A stretch of DNA of 64,000 nt from Micromonospora saelicesensis (GCF_900091575.1 NZ_FMCR01000009.1:124001-188000), one strand, 5' to 3'. Shown: positions 33,472-42,709, counted from the stretch's first letter. The notes: generated by a model not told the origin, from the sequence alone. Program-made: numbers and translations.

Positions 33472-34524
33472 GTGCGACTCGGGCTCAGTCTCGGATATCA
33501 GACGGCGTGGAGCACACCGGCCGACCACCTGGCGCTGGCCCAGGAGGCGGACCGGCTGGGCTATTCGGTGGTGTGGGCGGCGGAGGCGTACGGCTCCGAC
33601 TCGCCCAGCATGCTCGCCTGGATGGCCGGCCAGACCGAACGGATCGACGTCGGCGCCGCGGTGATGCAGATCCCCGCCCGTACGCCGGCGGCCACCGCCA
33701 TGACCGCCGCCACCATCGACGCGCTCTCCGGCGGTCGGTTCCGGCTCGGCCTGGGTGTCTCCGGCCCGCAGGTGTCCGAGGGCTGGCACGGCGTGCGCTT
33801 CGCCAAGCCGCTGGCCCGGACCCGCGAGTTCGTCGACATCGTCAAGCTGGCCATCGCCCGCAAGGAGGTGGCGTACGACGGCGAGCACTACACGCTGCCG
33901 CTGCCGGACGGACCGGGCAAGGCCCTGCGGCTGGGCTTCCACCCGCCCCGCGAGCACATACCGATCTATCTGGCCGCTGTCGGCCCGAAGAACCTGGAAC
34001 TGGCCGGCGAGATCGCCGACGGCTGGCTGGCCGTGTTCTACGCCCCGGAGTTCGCCGAGGAGCAGCTCGCCTCGGTGGCCGCCGGGCGGGCCAAGGTCGG
34101 CAAGGAGCTGGCCGGGTTCGACGTGGTGCCGTCGGTGCCCGTGGTGATCGGCGACGACGTGGCTTCCTGCGCCGAACTCGTCCGCTGGTACGCCGCTCTC
34201 TATGTGGGTGGCATGGGCAGCCGGCAGCAGAACTTCTACAACCAGCTCGCCACCCGGATGGGCTACGGTGACGCCGCCCGCGAGGTGCAGGACCTGTACC
34301 TGGCCAAGCGGCAGCGCGACGCCGCAGCCGCCGTACCCATGGAGTTCATCGACCGCACCTCGCTGCTCGGCCCGAAGGAGCGCATCGCCGAGCGGATGCG
34401 GGAGTACGCCGCGGCCGGCGTCACCACGCTGTCGGTGACCCTCTTCGTGGCCGACCGGGACAGCGGTGTGCAGACCCTGCGTACCGTCGCCGAGGCTCTC
34501 GACCTCTCGGGAGTCGGCGAGTGA
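33472..34524 (+). CDS. LLM-class F420-dependent oxidoreductase
   Basis: A 350-residue luciferase-like monooxygenase-fold protein of the F420 group. Family blocks are [64 protein letters not shown] and [23 protein letters not shown]. Such enzymes use the deazaflavin F420 for hydride transfer. The GTG start follows GGGGGAGG. The stop overlaps the uppP start (GTGA), so the two are coupled, though no metabolic link is evident. Confidence 0.85.
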   Translation: MRLGLSLGYQTAWSTPADHLALAQEADRLGYSVVWAAEAYGSDSPSMLAWMAGQTERIDVGAAVMQIPARTPAATAMTAATIDALSGGRFRLGLGVSGPQVSEGWHGVRFAKPLARTREFVDIVKLAIARKEVAYDGEHYTLPLPDGPGKALRLGFHPPREHIPIYLAAVGPKNLELAGEIADGWLAVFYAPEFAEEQLASVAAGRAKVGKELAGFDVVPSVPVVIGDDVASCAELVRWYAALYVGGMGSRQQNFYNQLATRMGYGDAAREVQDLYLAKRQRDAAAAVPMEFIDRTSLLGPKERIAERMREYAAAGVTTLSVTLFVADRDSGVQTLRTVAEALDLSGVGE

Positions 34525-35357
34525 CCTGGGTCGAGGCCATCGTCCTGGGCATCGTCCAGGGACTGACCGAGTTCCTTCCGGTCAGCTCGTCGGGGCATCT
34601 GCGGATCACCTCGGCGATCTTCTTCGACCGGGACGCAGGCGCGTCGTTCACAGCGGTCACCCAGCTCGGCACCGAAGCGGCAGTGCTGATCTACTTCGCG
34701 AAGGACATCTGGCGGATCACCCGGACCTGGCTGGTGGGCATCCGGGACAAGTCGGTCCGCTCCAGCCTCGACTACCGGATGGGCTGGTACGTGATCGTCG
34801 GCTCGATCCCGATCGGGCTGTTCGGTTTCGTGTTCAAGGACCAGATCAAGACCGCCGGGCGCAACCTGTGGGTGGTGGCGACCACGCTGATCGTGTTCGC
34901 GTTCGTGTTGGCGTTCGCCGAGTACTGGGGGCGGCAGACCCGCACCCTGGAGAACTTCCGGATGAAGGACGGCATCGTGATGGGCTTCGCCCAGGCGATG
35001 GCGCTGGTCCCCGGGGTGTCCCGCTCCGGCGGCACGCTCACCGCAGGTCTGCTGCTCAACCTGACCCGGGAGGCGGCGGCACGGTACTCGTTCCTGCTGG
35101 CCATCCCGGCGGTGGTGATGTCCGGCGTGTTCAGCCTCGGGGACGTCTTCGAACCGTCCGCCCCGGGCACGTCCGTGCCCACGGTGGCCCAGACGATCGT
35201 GGCCACGGTCATCGCCTTCGCCATCGGATACGCGGCCATCGCGTGGCTTCTGCGCTACGTCGCCCACCACACCCTGTACGTCTTCGTGCTGTACCGGGTC
35301 GCGCTGGGCACCCTGGTCCTGGCCCTGCTGCTGACCGGCACGATCGACGCCACCTGA
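34521..35357 (+). CDS. uppP: Undecaprenyl-diphosphatase UppP
   Basis: A 278-residue membrane enzyme that dephosphorylates undecaprenyl diphosphate, so the lipid carrier of cell-wall precursors can be reused. It also gives some bacitracin resistance. Both signature motifs are present: [11 protein letters not shown] near residue 17 (with the preceding QGLTE) and PGVSRSGGT near residue 163. About seven to eight membrane segments are visible. Its GTG start overlaps the F420 oxidoreductase stop. A 16-bp hairpin terminates it. Confidence 0.95.
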   Translation: MTWVEAIVLGIVQGLTEFLPVSSSGHLRITSAIFFDRDAGASFTAVTQLGTEAAVLIYFAKDIWRITRTWLVGIRDKSVRSSLDYRMGWYVIVGSIPIGLFGFVFKDQIKTAGRNLWVVATTLIVFAFVLAFAEYWGRQTRTLENFRMKDGIVMGFAQAMALVPGVSRSGGTLTAGLLLNLTREAAARYSFLLAIPAVVMSGVFSLGDVFEPSAPGTSVPTVAQTIVATVIAFAIGYAAIAWLLRYVAHHTLYVFVLYRVALGTLVLALLLTGTIDAT

Positions 35358-35372
35358 CCGATCTGCCGACAC

Positions 35373-35408
35373 GGCCCCCGGCTCCGCCCGCAGGCGGAGC
35401 CGGGGGCC
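35373..35408 (+). terminator. Terminator after uppP
   Basis: Perfect 16-bp stem (GGCCCCCGGCTCCGCC, 35373-35388, complement 35393-35408) with a 4-base loop. Confidence 0.85.
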
Positions 35409-35457
35409 GCAGTCGTCAGGTCGCCGCCCGCGACGGCCCGGTGCCGGGCCCAGGTCA

Positions 35458-35463
35458 TAGGGT
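35458..35463 (+). promoter_or_regulatory. -10 box of the leaderless phosphatase promoter
   Basis: TAGGGT ends 6 bases before the GTG at 35470; there is no ribosome-binding site. Confidence 0.5.
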
Positions 35464-35469
35464 GGTCCC

Positions 35470-36174
35470 GTGGCGACCCTTCTGCTTCTGCGACACGGCC
35501 GAACCACGGCGAACGCCGACGGCGGCCTGGCCGGCCGGCAACCGGTCGAGTTGGACGACACCGGGCGCGCCCAGGCCACCGCGGTCGGCGAGCGGTTGCG
35601 GGCGGTGCCGCTGGCCGCCGTGGTGACCAGCCCGCTCATCCGGTGCCGGCAGACCCTGGAGTTGGCGCTCCCGCAGGCCGCCCCGGTGGTCGAGGACGGG
35701 CTGATCGAGTGCGACTACGGCAGCTGGGAGGGGCAGCCGCTGAAGAAGCTCGCCAAGGAGCCACTCTGGCCGGTGGTCCAGCAGCACCCCAGCGCGGCGG
35801 TCTTCCCGGGTGGGGAGGCGATGGCGGCGATGGCGGCGCGTGCCGTGGCGGCGGTGCGTACCTGGGACGCTCGGGTGACCGCCGAGCACGGGCCCGAGGC
35901 GGTCTGGTTGGCGTGCAGCCACGGCGATGTGATCAAGGCCATCGTGGCGGACGCGCTCGGCGTACACCTGGATGCCTTTCAACGGATCGTGGCCGACCCG
36001 GCGTCGGTGACGGCGATCCGGTTCACGCCGCTGCGTCCGTTTCTGGTGCGGCTCAACGACACCGGTGGCGACCTGGCGGCGCTGGTGCCGCCGCCGGCCA
36101 AGCGGCGTCGGCGCGCGAACCGCGTGGCGGACTCGGACGCGGCCGTCGGCGGTGGGGCGGGTGCGTCGCGGTGA
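35470..36174 (+). CDS. Histidine phosphatase family protein (MSMEG_4193 type)
   Basis: A 234-residue member of the phosphoglycerate-mutase-like superfamily. The catalytic motif LLRHGRTTANADG is at the N-terminus, the second Arg is in TSPLIRCRQTLELAL, the acid is in LIECDYGSWEG, and the second His is in WLACSHGDVIKAIV. The actinobacterial MSMEG_4193 subgroup is found next to mshC and DUF3090, as here. The true substrate is unknown. A basic KRRRRANR tail ends the protein. Confidence 0.85.
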   Translation: MATLLLLRHGRTTANADGGLAGRQPVELDDTGRAQATAVGERLRAVPLAAVVTSPLIRCRQTLELALPQAAPVVEDGLIECDYGSWEGQPLKKLAKEPLWPVVQQHPSAAVFPGGEAMAAMAARAVAAVRTWDARVTAEHGPEAVWLACSHGDVIKAIVADALGVHLDAFQRIVADPASVTAIRFTPLRPFLVRLNDTGGDLAALVPPPAKRRRRANRVADSDAAVGGGAGASR

Positions 36175-36318
36175 GGCGCGTCACGACACCGCCCCCGGCC
36201 GGAGCGTCGGCGCACGCCAGAAAGGCCGCCACGCCCGGGTGTAGGCCCTGGTACGCCGGGCGCGCCGCCGCTGCGGCGATTCGCGTCGGTGGGGTGCACG
36301 ATGCCAAGGCGGGCCGGA

Positions 36319-36324
36319 TAGGGT
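36319..36324 (+). promoter_or_regulatory. -10 box of the leaderless DUF3090 promoter
   Basis: TAGGGT ends 7 bases before the ATG at 36332, which favours that ATG over the GTG at 36326. Confidence 0.5.
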
Positions 36325-36331
36325 CGTGGGT

Positions 36332-36913
36332 ATGACCCACCAGGTGCACGCCTTCGAACCGCCGGAGCGGTTCGTCGCCGGGACTGTCGGGCCGCCGGGG
36401 GAGCGCACGTTCTTCCTGCAGGCCCGCGGCGGCGGCAGGCTGGTCAGCGTCGCGCTGGAGAAGGTCCAGGTGTCCCTGCTCGCCGAGAAGCTTGAGGAGC
36501 TGCTCACCGAGGCGCAGCGTCGCTTCGGGGTTGACCTGCCCGAGCTGGCGCCGGTGATCGGCGACAACGAGCCGCTGGACACTCCGGTCGACGAGGAGTT
36601 CCGGGTCGGGACGCTCGGGCTGGCCTTCGACGTGGACAGCGCGACCGTGGTGATCGAGGCGATCGCGGCGGGCGAGGTGGAGCCCGAGGTCGAGCTCGGC
36701 GACGAGGACGACGAGGACGAGGACGACGAGGACGAAGAGCCGGACGAGGACCTGGATCGGCTCCGGGTCCGGCTCACTCCGCAGGCGACCCGCCAGTTCA
36801 TCGAGCGGGCCCGGCGAGTGGTCAACGCGGGCCGGCCACCGTGCCCGCTCTGCGGCCAACCGTTGGACCCCGCCGGGCACCTCTGCCCGCGGCACAACGG
36901 TTATCACCGGTGA
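36332..36913 (+). CDS. DUF3090 family protein
   Basis: A 193-residue protein of the DUF3090 family, conserved in actinobacteria beside mshC. It opens with VHAFEPPERFVAGTVGPPGERTFFLQA and has a helix (ALEKVQVSLLAEKLEELLTEA), a strongly acidic linker (an Asp/Glu run encoded at about 36701-36750) and a C-terminal zinc-ribbon-like CPLCGQPLDP...CPRHNGYHR. The function is unknown. Its stop overlaps the start of the next gene. Confidence 0.85.
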   Translation: MTHQVHAFEPPERFVAGTVGPPGERTFFLQARGGGRLVSVALEKVQVSLLAEKLEELLTEAQRRFGVDLPELAPVIGDNEPLDTPVDEEFRVGTLGLAFDVDSATVVIEAIAAGEVEPEVELGDEDDEDEDDEDEEPDEDLDRLRVRLTPQATRQFIERARRVVNAGRPPCPLCGQPLDPAGHLCPRHNGYHR

Positions 36914-37728
36914 CCTCGTCCGGCCTCCAGCCTCGCCAGGACGGCGACGCCGCGCTGCGGCTGCTGCGTGACGGCGTCCTCGACCTGGAGGGTCGGCTGG
37001 TCGACGCGTCGAACACGACGCTGCGCGGCGTCCTGACCCTGGACGGGTTGACCGCCCGCTGCGTCTACAAGCCGGTCCGTGGCGAGCGCCCACTCTGGGA
37101 CTTCCCCGACGGCACCCTGGCCGGTCGGGAGGTCTCGGCGTACCTGGTCTCCCGGGCCACCGGATGGGATCTGGTGCCGCCCACAGTGCTGCGGGACGGC
37201 CCGTTCGGCCCCGGCTCCTGCCAGCTGTGGATCGACGAGCCGGAGGACGCCGAACCGCTCGTCGGTTTCCTGCCCGCCGGGGAGTTGCCGCCGCGCTGGA
37301 TCCCGATCGCCGCGGCCCGCGACGACGACGGCGCCGCGTACGCCCTCGCCCATGCCGACGACCCGCGGCTGGCCCGGCTCGCGGTGCTCGACGCGGTGCT
37401 CAACAACGCCGACCGTAAGGGCGGTCACGTGCTCGTCGGTGCCGACGACCGGATCTACGGTGTGGACCACGGGGTGAGCTTCCACGTGGAGGACAAGCTG
37501 CGCACGGTGCTCTGGGGCTGGGCCGGTAAGCGGCTGCCCGCGGACGCCGTGGAGATGCTCGACGCACTGGCCGGGCAGGTCGCCGGTGCGCTCGGCGCGG
37601 AGTTGGCCGACCACCTGACGATCAGCGAGGTGGCCGAGGTGGCCGCCCGGGTCGACCGGCTGCGCGAGACCGGCTGCTTCCCCCAGCCTCCGGAGGACTG
37701 GCCGGCGATTCCCTGGCCGCCCATGTGA
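36910..37728 (+). CDS. SCO1664 family protein (PI3/4-kinase-like fold)
   Basis: A 272-residue protein of the SCO1664 family. Conserved blocks include CVYKPVRGERPLWDFPDGTLAGREVSAY, LVPPTVLRDGPFGPGSCQLWI, the catalytic-loop-like LAVLDAVLNNADRKGGHVL, and IYGVDHGVSFH in place of a metal-binding DFG-like motif. These resemble the phosphatidylinositol 3/4-kinase-like fold, so it is probably a small-molecule or protein kinase-like enzyme. The GTG start overlaps the DUF3090 stop. The group with mshC is conserved, which suggests a link to mycothiol or to regulation of it. Confidence 0.8.
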   Translation: MTSSGLQPRQDGDAALRLLRDGVLDLEGRLVDASNTTLRGVLTLDGLTARCVYKPVRGERPLWDFPDGTLAGREVSAYLVSRATGWDLVPPTVLRDGPFGPGSCQLWIDEPEDAEPLVGFLPAGELPPRWIPIAAARDDDGAAYALAHADDPRLARLAVLDAVLNNADRKGGHVLVGADDRIYGVDHGVSFHVEDKLRTVLWGWAGKRLPADAVEMLDALAGQVAGALGAELADHLTISEVAEVAARVDRLRETGCFPQPPEDWPAIPWPPM

Positions 37729-37782
37729 CCCGCTGTCATCTTGATCACCCGTGGGGCGCTCCGGCGTCGTCGTCGGGCTGGC

Positions 37783-37788
37783 TAGGCT
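37783..37788 (+). promoter_or_regulatory. -10 box of the leaderless mshC promoter
   Basis: TAGGCT ends 6 bases before the ATG at 37795. Confidence 0.5.
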
Positions 37789-37794
37789 GATCCC

Positions 37795-39033
37795 ATGGAG
37801 TCTTGGGCGGGACACGAGGTGCCACGGCTGCCGGGCAGGGGCGAGCCACTGGCGTTGTACGACTCGGCGCGGCAGGGTGTCCACCCGAGTGAGCCGGCCG
37901 ACGCGGGAAGCATGTACGTCTGCGGCATCACCCCGTACGACGCCACGCACCTCGGTCACGCCGCCACCATGATCACCTTTGACCTGGTGCAGCGGATGTG
38001 GCGCGACGCCGGCCGCCCGGTGCGCTACGTGCAGAACGTCACCGACATCGACGACCCCCTGCTGGAGCGGGCCGCCCGCGACGGCGAGGACTGGGTGGTC
38101 CTGGCGATGCGCGAGACGGCGCTGTTCCGGGAGGACATGGAGGCGCTGCGGATCATCCCGCCGGCGCACTACGTGGGCGCTGTCGAGTCGATCCCGGACA
38201 TCGCCGACAAGGTCGAGGTGCTGCTCAAGGACGGCGCCGCGTACCGGCTCGACGACGGCACCGGCGACGTCTACTTCGACATCTCCGCCACATCCCGCTT
38301 CGGTTACGAGTCGAACCTGACCCGCGAGCAGATGCTGGAGATCTTCCCCGAGCGCGGCGGCGACCCCGACCGGGCCGGCAAGCGGGACCCACTGGACCCG
38401 CTGCTGTGGCGCGGCGCCCGCGAGGACGAGCCGTCCTGGCCGGGTGGCGAGCTGGGCCCCGGCCGCCCCGGCTGGCACATCGAGTGTGCGGTGATCGCGC
38501 TCAACCTGCTCGGCGACCGGATCGACGTGCAGGGCGGCGGCAACGACCTGCTGTTCCCGCACCATGAGGCATCCGCCGCGCACGCCGAGCGGCTCACCGG
38601 CCAGGCGCCGTTCGCCGAGCACTACGTCCACGCCGGCATGATCGGTCTGGACGGCGAGAAGATGTCCAAGTCCCGCGGCAACCTGGTCTTCGTGTCCCGG
38701 CTGCGCGCCGACAAGGTCGACCCGATGGCGATCCGGCTGGCGCTGATCTCCGGGCACTACCGCAGCGACCGCACCTGGACCGACGACCTGCTCACCGCCG
38801 CTTACGAGCGCCTGGACCGTTGGCGGCGAGCCGCCGCGGCGCCTGCCGGGCCGTCCGGGGCTGAGCTGCTGGCCGAGGTACGCGCGCGCCTGGCCGACGA
38901 CCTGGACACCCCTGGCGCCCTGGCCGCTGCCGACCGTTGGGCCGAGGCGACCCTCGCCGGTGCCACCGACGACCCCGAAGCGCCCGCCCTCTTCGCGAAG
39001 ACTGTCGACGCCCTCCTGGGCATCCGCCTCTAG
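37795..39033 (+). CDS. mshC: Mycothiol ligase MshC (cysteine:GlcN-Ins ligase)
   Basis: A 412-residue enzyme that joins cysteine to the amino sugar GlcN-Ins using ATP, the third step of mycothiol synthesis. It descends from cysteinyl-tRNA synthetase: zinc-binding Cys43 in [40 protein letters not shown], and the nucleotide-loop KMSKSRGN. The tRNA-binding tail of CysS is missing. MshC length and the fused motif [12 protein letters not shown] distinguish it from CysS. Mycothiol is the main low-molecular-weight thiol of actinobacteria. Confidence 0.95.
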   Translation: MESWAGHEVPRLPGRGEPLALYDSARQGVHPSEPADAGSMYVCGITPYDATHLGHAATMITFDLVQRMWRDAGRPVRYVQNVTDIDDPLLERAARDGEDWVVLAMRETALFREDMEALRIIPPAHYVGAVESIPDIADKVEVLLKDGAAYRLDDGTGDVYFDISATSRFGYESNLTREQMLEIFPERGGDPDRAGKRDPLDPLLWRGAREDEPSWPGGELGPGRPGWHIECAVIALNLLGDRIDVQGGGNDLLFPHHEASAAHAERLTGQAPFAEHYVHAGMIGLDGEKMSKSRGNLVFVSRLRADKVDPMAIRLALISGHYRSDRTWTDDLLTAAYERLDRWRRAAAAPAGPSGAELLAEVRARLADDLDTPGALAAADRWAEATLAGATDDPEAPALFAKTVDALLGIRL

Positions 39034-39061
39034 AGCCCACGTGCGTGGTGCCGTGCGCCCG

Positions 39062-39143
39062 CTTTGATCGACTCGGCTTTCAGGAAGTCGCGGTGTCCCG
39101 AGGCGTGCGAGGCACCGATTTCAGAAAGCCGAGTCGATCAAAG
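39062..39143. repeat. 82-bp intergenic palindrome with perfect 20-bp arms
   Basis: CTTTGATCGACTCGGCTTTC (39062-39081) pairs perfectly with its complement at 39124-39143 across a 42-base loop that itself contains a small hairpin (CGGTG/CACCG). It lies between convergent mshC and the hydrolase gene. The arms differ from the GATCTTGC family, so it is a separate repeat type or a long terminator. Confidence 0.7.
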
Positions 39144-39184
39144 GGCTCAGCCGGGGTCGGGGTCGTGGCGCGCCCTCGATCCGG

Positions 39185-40390
39185 TCACGGGATGAACCTC
39201 ACCTCGGGAAAGGACCGGCTCGGGCCGTTCAGTAGGTGGCCGCCCCGGTGCCGCAGGTGCAGGTCGAAGAACGCCAGCGGGTACGCCTGCCCGATGCGGA
39301 CCGCGCGGGCGGGGTCGAGCGTGCCGACTAAACCGACGAGTTCCTCGTCGCTCATGCCGATGAGCTTTGCCAGTTGCGGCACGAGCCACTGGTTGTCGCC
39401 GTAGGACGAGTGGATCGCCTCGGCGGCTTGGATGTTGAGTCGCCATCCGCGTAGGTGCGTGAAGAACTCGGCGACGGCGGGCTTCGCTGCCCGGGTGTAC
39501 TCCGCCGTCATCAGCATGAACGGCCGGTACAGGTCGACGGAGGGCAGCGGCTGGGACTGCATCGGGGCGTCCAGGCTCAGCCCCGCTCGGATCCGCCGGT
39601 CGGTGCCCATGGTCAGGGCCGTCGCGGTGCCGCCCTTCGACCAGCCGAACATGCCGATCCGGCTCAGGTCGAGGGCAGCGCCCAGCCCGGTCGGCAGCGG
39701 CGCGTGGTCGACGTCGGGATTGCCCCCGGCGGCGAGGTCGGAGATCTGATCGAGGACGAATCGGACGTCCCGGGTGTAGGTCCACGGGGTGGAATCGAAG
39801 TCTTCCTCCTGGACGGTGACTCGGCCGTCGGGGAACTCGCTGAACCCGTCGTACGTGTGGTCCACAGTGACCACCGCGTAACCGTGGCTGGCGAGTTCCT
39901 GCACCACGATGGTGGTGTCCGAACGGTGGCTGCCGGCGCCGTGCGAGTACAGGACCACCGGCAACCGCCGGCCCGGGTGCCGCACCGGGGCGCCCTCGTG
40001 TCCGGCCGTCAACGGTGCCAGCGCGGCGTGAGGGTCGAAGCCGGCGGATTCCAGCAGCATGCGCATCGAAGCGGCGGTCATCCACGGGGAGCGCGGGTAG
40101 CGCCGCTCGTTCCGCGCGGGATACCAGACGCTGACCATCAGTTCCCGATACCGTCCCGACCCGGCCAGCGGGTCCGGCCGCGACCGGTCGACCAGATGCA
40201 GTGGCACCACACCCACGCGGTACGGCCCGGTCGGCCGGGGGAGAGTGAGCCGGACCGGGCCCGAATCGGCGGTTGCCGCCGTGGCGCGGCCGGTGATGCC
40301 CATTGGTACGCCGGCCCCGACCGCCAGCGCGGCTCCGACAAGGCCACGGCGCGTGATCCCGCGTGCACCAATAGGTTTCACGGTTGGCAT
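39185..40390 (-). CDS. Tat-exported alpha/beta hydrolase (PAF-acetylhydrolase-like)
   Basis: A 401-residue alpha/beta hydrolase. The N-terminus has a twin-arginine signal (GARGITRRGLVGAALAVGAG) and an Ala-rich cleavage region. The hydrolase part has the oxyanion segment PVVLYSHGAGSHRSD, the nucleophile elbow GMFGWSKGG and later Asp/His candidates. This matches the platelet-activating-factor acetylhydrolase-like esterase family. The ATG at 40390 follows GGGGAGGACC; longer in-frame starts run across the promoter. An AT-rich palindrome upstream may be its operator. Confidence 0.8.
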   Translation of the reverse strand: MPTVKPIGARGITRRGLVGAALAVGAGVPMGITGRATAATADSGPVRLTLPRPTGPYRVGVVPLHLVDRSRPDPLAGSGRYRELMVSVWYPARNERRYPRSPWMTAASMRMLLESAGFDPHAALAPLTAGHEGAPVRHPGRRLPVVLYSHGAGSHRSDTTIVVQELASHGYAVVTVDHTYDGFSEFPDGRVTVQEEDFDSTPWTYTRDVRFVLDQISDLAAGGNPDVDHAPLPTGLGAALDLSRIGMFGWSKGGTATALTMGTDRRIRAGLSLDAPMQSQPLPSVDLYRPFMLMTAEYTRAAKPAVAEFFTHLRGWRLNIQAAEAIHSSYGDNQWLVPQLAKLIGMSDEELVGLVGTLDPARAVRIGQAYPLAFFDLHLRHRGGHLLNGPSRSFPEVRFIP

Positions 40391-40450
40391 TGGTCCTCCC
40401 CTGGGCTGCTCGACGCCGGAAACGGGTCGCCCGGCCATCGATGTACCCGC

Positions 40451-40462
40451 AGTATATATACT
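40451..40462. promoter_or_regulatory. AT-rich operator/promoter patch (AGTATATATACT)
   Basis: A perfect 12-bp palindrome in the promoter region of the hydrolase gene, in otherwise GC-rich DNA, followed by GAGTGTATAG. It could bind a dimeric regulator such as the nearby GntR-family protein (not proven) and supplies AT-rich -10-like sequence. Confidence 0.4.
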
Positions 40463-40537
40463 GAGTGTATAGATGCAACGGTGGCGAGGCGCTTCGGCAG
40501 CGGAGAGCTCGCAGGGGCCCGCCCTGGAGCGGCCATC

Positions 40538-40620
40538 GCCCCGGCGATCTTGCGGTTCCTGTCCCAGCGAAAGGCGCAAAACTGGCATAAGCGCGACCGA
40601 AAGCGCAAGATCGCCGGGGC
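40538..40620. repeat. Intergenic palindrome, copy 4 of the GATCTTGC family
   Basis: The core runs from GATCTTGC at 40546 to GCAAGATC ending at 40612, 67 bp. The outer arms extend with GCCCCGGC. It is fused at its right end to the GGGGC tandem array. Confidence 0.75.
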
Positions 40621-40670
40621 GGGGCGGGGCGGGGCGGGGCGGGGCGGGGCGGGGCGGGGCGGGGCGGGGC
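40616..40670. repeat. Tandem array of 11 GGGGC units
   Basis: Eleven uninterrupted copies of the 5-base unit GGGGC. The G-runs of four on one strand can in principle form G-quadruplexes. It ends 5 bases before the stop of the GntR gene. Confidence 0.9.
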
Positions 40671-40675
40671 GCTGG

Positions 40676-41467
40676 TTAGCCCAGGACCAGGCCGGGGTCG
40701 GGTTCCGGGTCGGGGGTCGGGCCCGGGATCTTGTACTCCTCGGTGAGGGTGGTCATGGGGCCGGGCCAGGTCGCCTGGGACACCTCGATCGGCTTGCGGT
40801 GCGCGTCGTACGCGACGTGCAGCAGGTGCAGCACCGGGGTGTCCGGCCGGATCTGGAGGGTCTCGGCCTCCTCCCGGCTCGGCTGGCGGGCGCTGATCGT
40901 GTCGGTGGCCGAGACGTAGCGCCGTCCGGTCGCCTCCTCGGCCTCCTGGTAGAGCGGCCGGCCGAACGCCTCGGTGCGCTCCAGCGAGGTGCCGGCGGTG
41001 TCGCGGGGCAGGAACCAGGAGGCGCCCACCTCGACGGGGGAGTCGTCGGTGCGGACGAGGTGCCGACGGCAGAGCAGGTTGGTGCCGTCGGACACGCCGA
41101 AGGCGTCGGCCACCTCGGCGGGGGCAGGGGCGTGCCCCACGGAGACGAGCTGTTGCCGGTATCGGGCGGCCAGGTCGGTGTGGTAGCCGCGGAAGCCGCC
41201 GTACCGGCCTCGGGAGAGGCGGTTGAGGCGGCGGCGGGTGCCTCGGACGTACGTACCGGAGCCGGGTTTGGTGATCAGGATGCCCTCGACCCGCAGCTGG
41301 TCGACGGCGCGTTGCACGGTCTGCTTGGCGACGCCGAACATCTCGGCGATGGCCGGGATGGACGGTAGCCGCTCGCCCGGCCCCCAGTCCCCGCGGCGGA
41401 CCTGGGCCTTGAGCTGCGCGGCGATCTGTCGGTGCGGGAACTCAGCGGCCCCGGGATTGATCTGCAC
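40676..41467 (-). CDS. GntR-family regulator with UTRA domain (HutC type)
   Basis: A 263-residue regulator. The N-terminal GntR winged helix (IAAQLKAQVRRGDWGPGERLPSIPAIAEMFGVAKQTVQRAV, then GSGTYVRG) is followed by a UTRA ligand-binding domain at about 90-245 (LLCRRHLVRTDDSPVEVGASWF, PDTPVLHLLHVAYDAHRKPIEVSQATW). The GTG at 41467 is chosen because AAGGAGG lies 5 bases upstream; the in-frame start 69 bases further upstream has no family similarity. The ligand is unknown. The C-terminal tail is Pro-rich. Confidence 0.85.
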   Translation of the reverse strand: MQINPGAAEFPHRQIAAQLKAQVRRGDWGPGERLPSIPAIAEMFGVAKQTVQRAVDQLRVEGILITKPGSGTYVRGTRRRLNRLSRGRYGGFRGYHTDLAARYRQQLVSVGHAPAPAEVADAFGVSDGTNLLCRRHLVRTDDSPVEVGASWFLPRDTAGTSLERTEAFGRPLYQEAEEATGRRYVSATDTISARQPSREEAETLQIRPDTPVLHLLHVAYDAHRKPIEVSQATWPGPMTTLTEEYKIPGPTPDPEPDPGLVLG

Positions 41468-41543
41468 ACCCGCCTCCTTGATCACATCTAGGTTCCTAGG
41501 ATGCCCCAGCGGGTGTGACGGCGCCACCCTGGACACGCGAAAA

Positions 41544-41577
41544 CGGGCCCCCGGACCACAAAAGGTCCGAAGGCCCG
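41544..41577 (-). terminator. Hairpin terminator of the PAC2 gene
   Basis: CGGGCC/GGCCCG outer stem and GGACC/GGTCC inner stem around ACAAAA, just past the PAC2 stop. Confidence 0.55.
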
Positions 41578-41590
41578 CAGCGAAACGGTG

Positions 41591-42460
41591 CTACCAGGAG
41601 CCGGCGGTGGGGCCGGCCGAACCGCCCCTGCGGCGCAGGTACTTCTCGAACTCCTGGGCGATCTCGTCACCGGTCAACGGGGTGATCCCCTCGTCGCCGA
41701 CCCGTTCTTCCAGCTCGCGGACGTACTCGCCCAGCTCGGCGTCCTGCTCGGCGGCGCTGCGCACCCGCTGCTCCCACTCGGCGGACTCCTCGGCCAGGTC
41801 GGCCATCGGCACCGGCAGGTCGACGACCTCCTCGACCCGGTGCAGCAGGGCGAGGGTGGCCTTCGGGCAGGGCGGGTTGTTGGCGTAGTGCGGCACGTGC
41901 ACCCAGAACGAGACGGCGTCCACCTCGGCGCGGGTGCAGGCGTCGTGCAGCACGCCGACGATGCCGGTCGGCCCGTCGTACCGGGTGGGGGTGAGCTGGT
42001 AGCGCTCGGCGGCCTGCGCGTCGGAGGCGCTGCCGCTGATCGGCAGCGGCCTGGTGTACGGCACGTCGGCCAGCAACGCGCCGAGCAGCACCACCCGTTC
42101 CACCTCCAGGCTGTGGCAGATCTCCAGCACCTGCTCGCAGAACGTCCGCCAGCGCATGCTCGGCTCGATGCCGCGGATCAGCACCACGTCACGGTCGGTG
42201 CCCTCCGGGCTGGCCACCATGAACCGGGTCGTCGGCCACTCCACCCGCCGGGTCTCCCCGTCGGCCATGGTGATGGTGGGCCGGCTGACCTGGAAGTCGT
42301 AGAAGTCCTCCGGATCCAGCTCGGCGATCTGCCGGGCGTTCCAAACCTGCTCCAGGTGCTCGACCGCGGCGGTGGACGCGTCGGCGGCGTCATTCCAGCC
42401 CTCGAACGCGGCGATCGCCACCGGGGACCGCAGCACCGGCAGTCCGTCGAACTCGGTCAC
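41591..42460 (-). CDS. PAC2 family protein
   Basis: A 289-residue protein of the PAC2 (proteasome assembly chaperone 2-like) family found in actinobacteria. Family blocks include VAIAAFEGWNDAADASTAAVEHL, FYDFQVSRPTI, VVLIRGIEPSMRWRTF, VVLLGALLADVPYTRPLPI and VPHYANNPPCPKATLALL. The structure is purine-nucleoside-phosphorylase-like and the function is unknown. It starts with GTG at 42460 behind GAGGTGA. It diverges from metH across about 260 bases. Confidence 0.85.
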   Translation of the reverse strand: MTEFDGLPVLRSPVAIAAFEGWNDAADASTAAVEHLEQVWNARQIAELDPEDFYDFQVSRPTITMADGETRRVEWPTTRFMVASPEGTDRDVVLIRGIEPSMRWRTFCEQVLEICHSLEVERVVLLGALLADVPYTRPLPISGSASDAQAAERYQLTPTRYDGPTGIVGVLHDACTRAEVDAVSFWVHVPHYANNPPCPKATLALLHRVEEVVDLPVPMADLAEESAEWEQRVRSAAEQDAELGEYVRELEERVGDEGITPLTGDEIAQEFEKYLRRRGGSAGPTAGSW

Positions 42461-42648
42461 GCCGTCACCTCACCCTGCTCGTCGCGGCTGGCGCCGGGAC
42501 CGCGCCCGGTCGTCATACCGTGTGGCACGGCGGCGTCCCTGTTGTCCTTCACGTCCGTCAGCCTACGTGCAGGGCGAGGGTGCGGCCCGTCGGCCGCGCC
42601 GGTCGGCCGCTCCGGCAGCAGGTCATACCCGAACGAACCAGACAGGGT

Positions 42649-42673
42649 GATCCCCGTGACACAATAGGGGATC
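42649..42673. promoter_or_regulatory. Inverted repeat GATCCCC-N11-GGGGATC upstream of metH
   Basis: Perfect 7-bp arms, 37 bases upstream of the metH -10 box and therefore outside the transcript. It is a possible operator. No riboswitch could fit, because metH appears to be leaderless. Confidence 0.4.
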
Positions 42674-42709
42674 GCTCGAGGATGGTCGTGGAGTCCGGCC
42701 GAATCGCAC

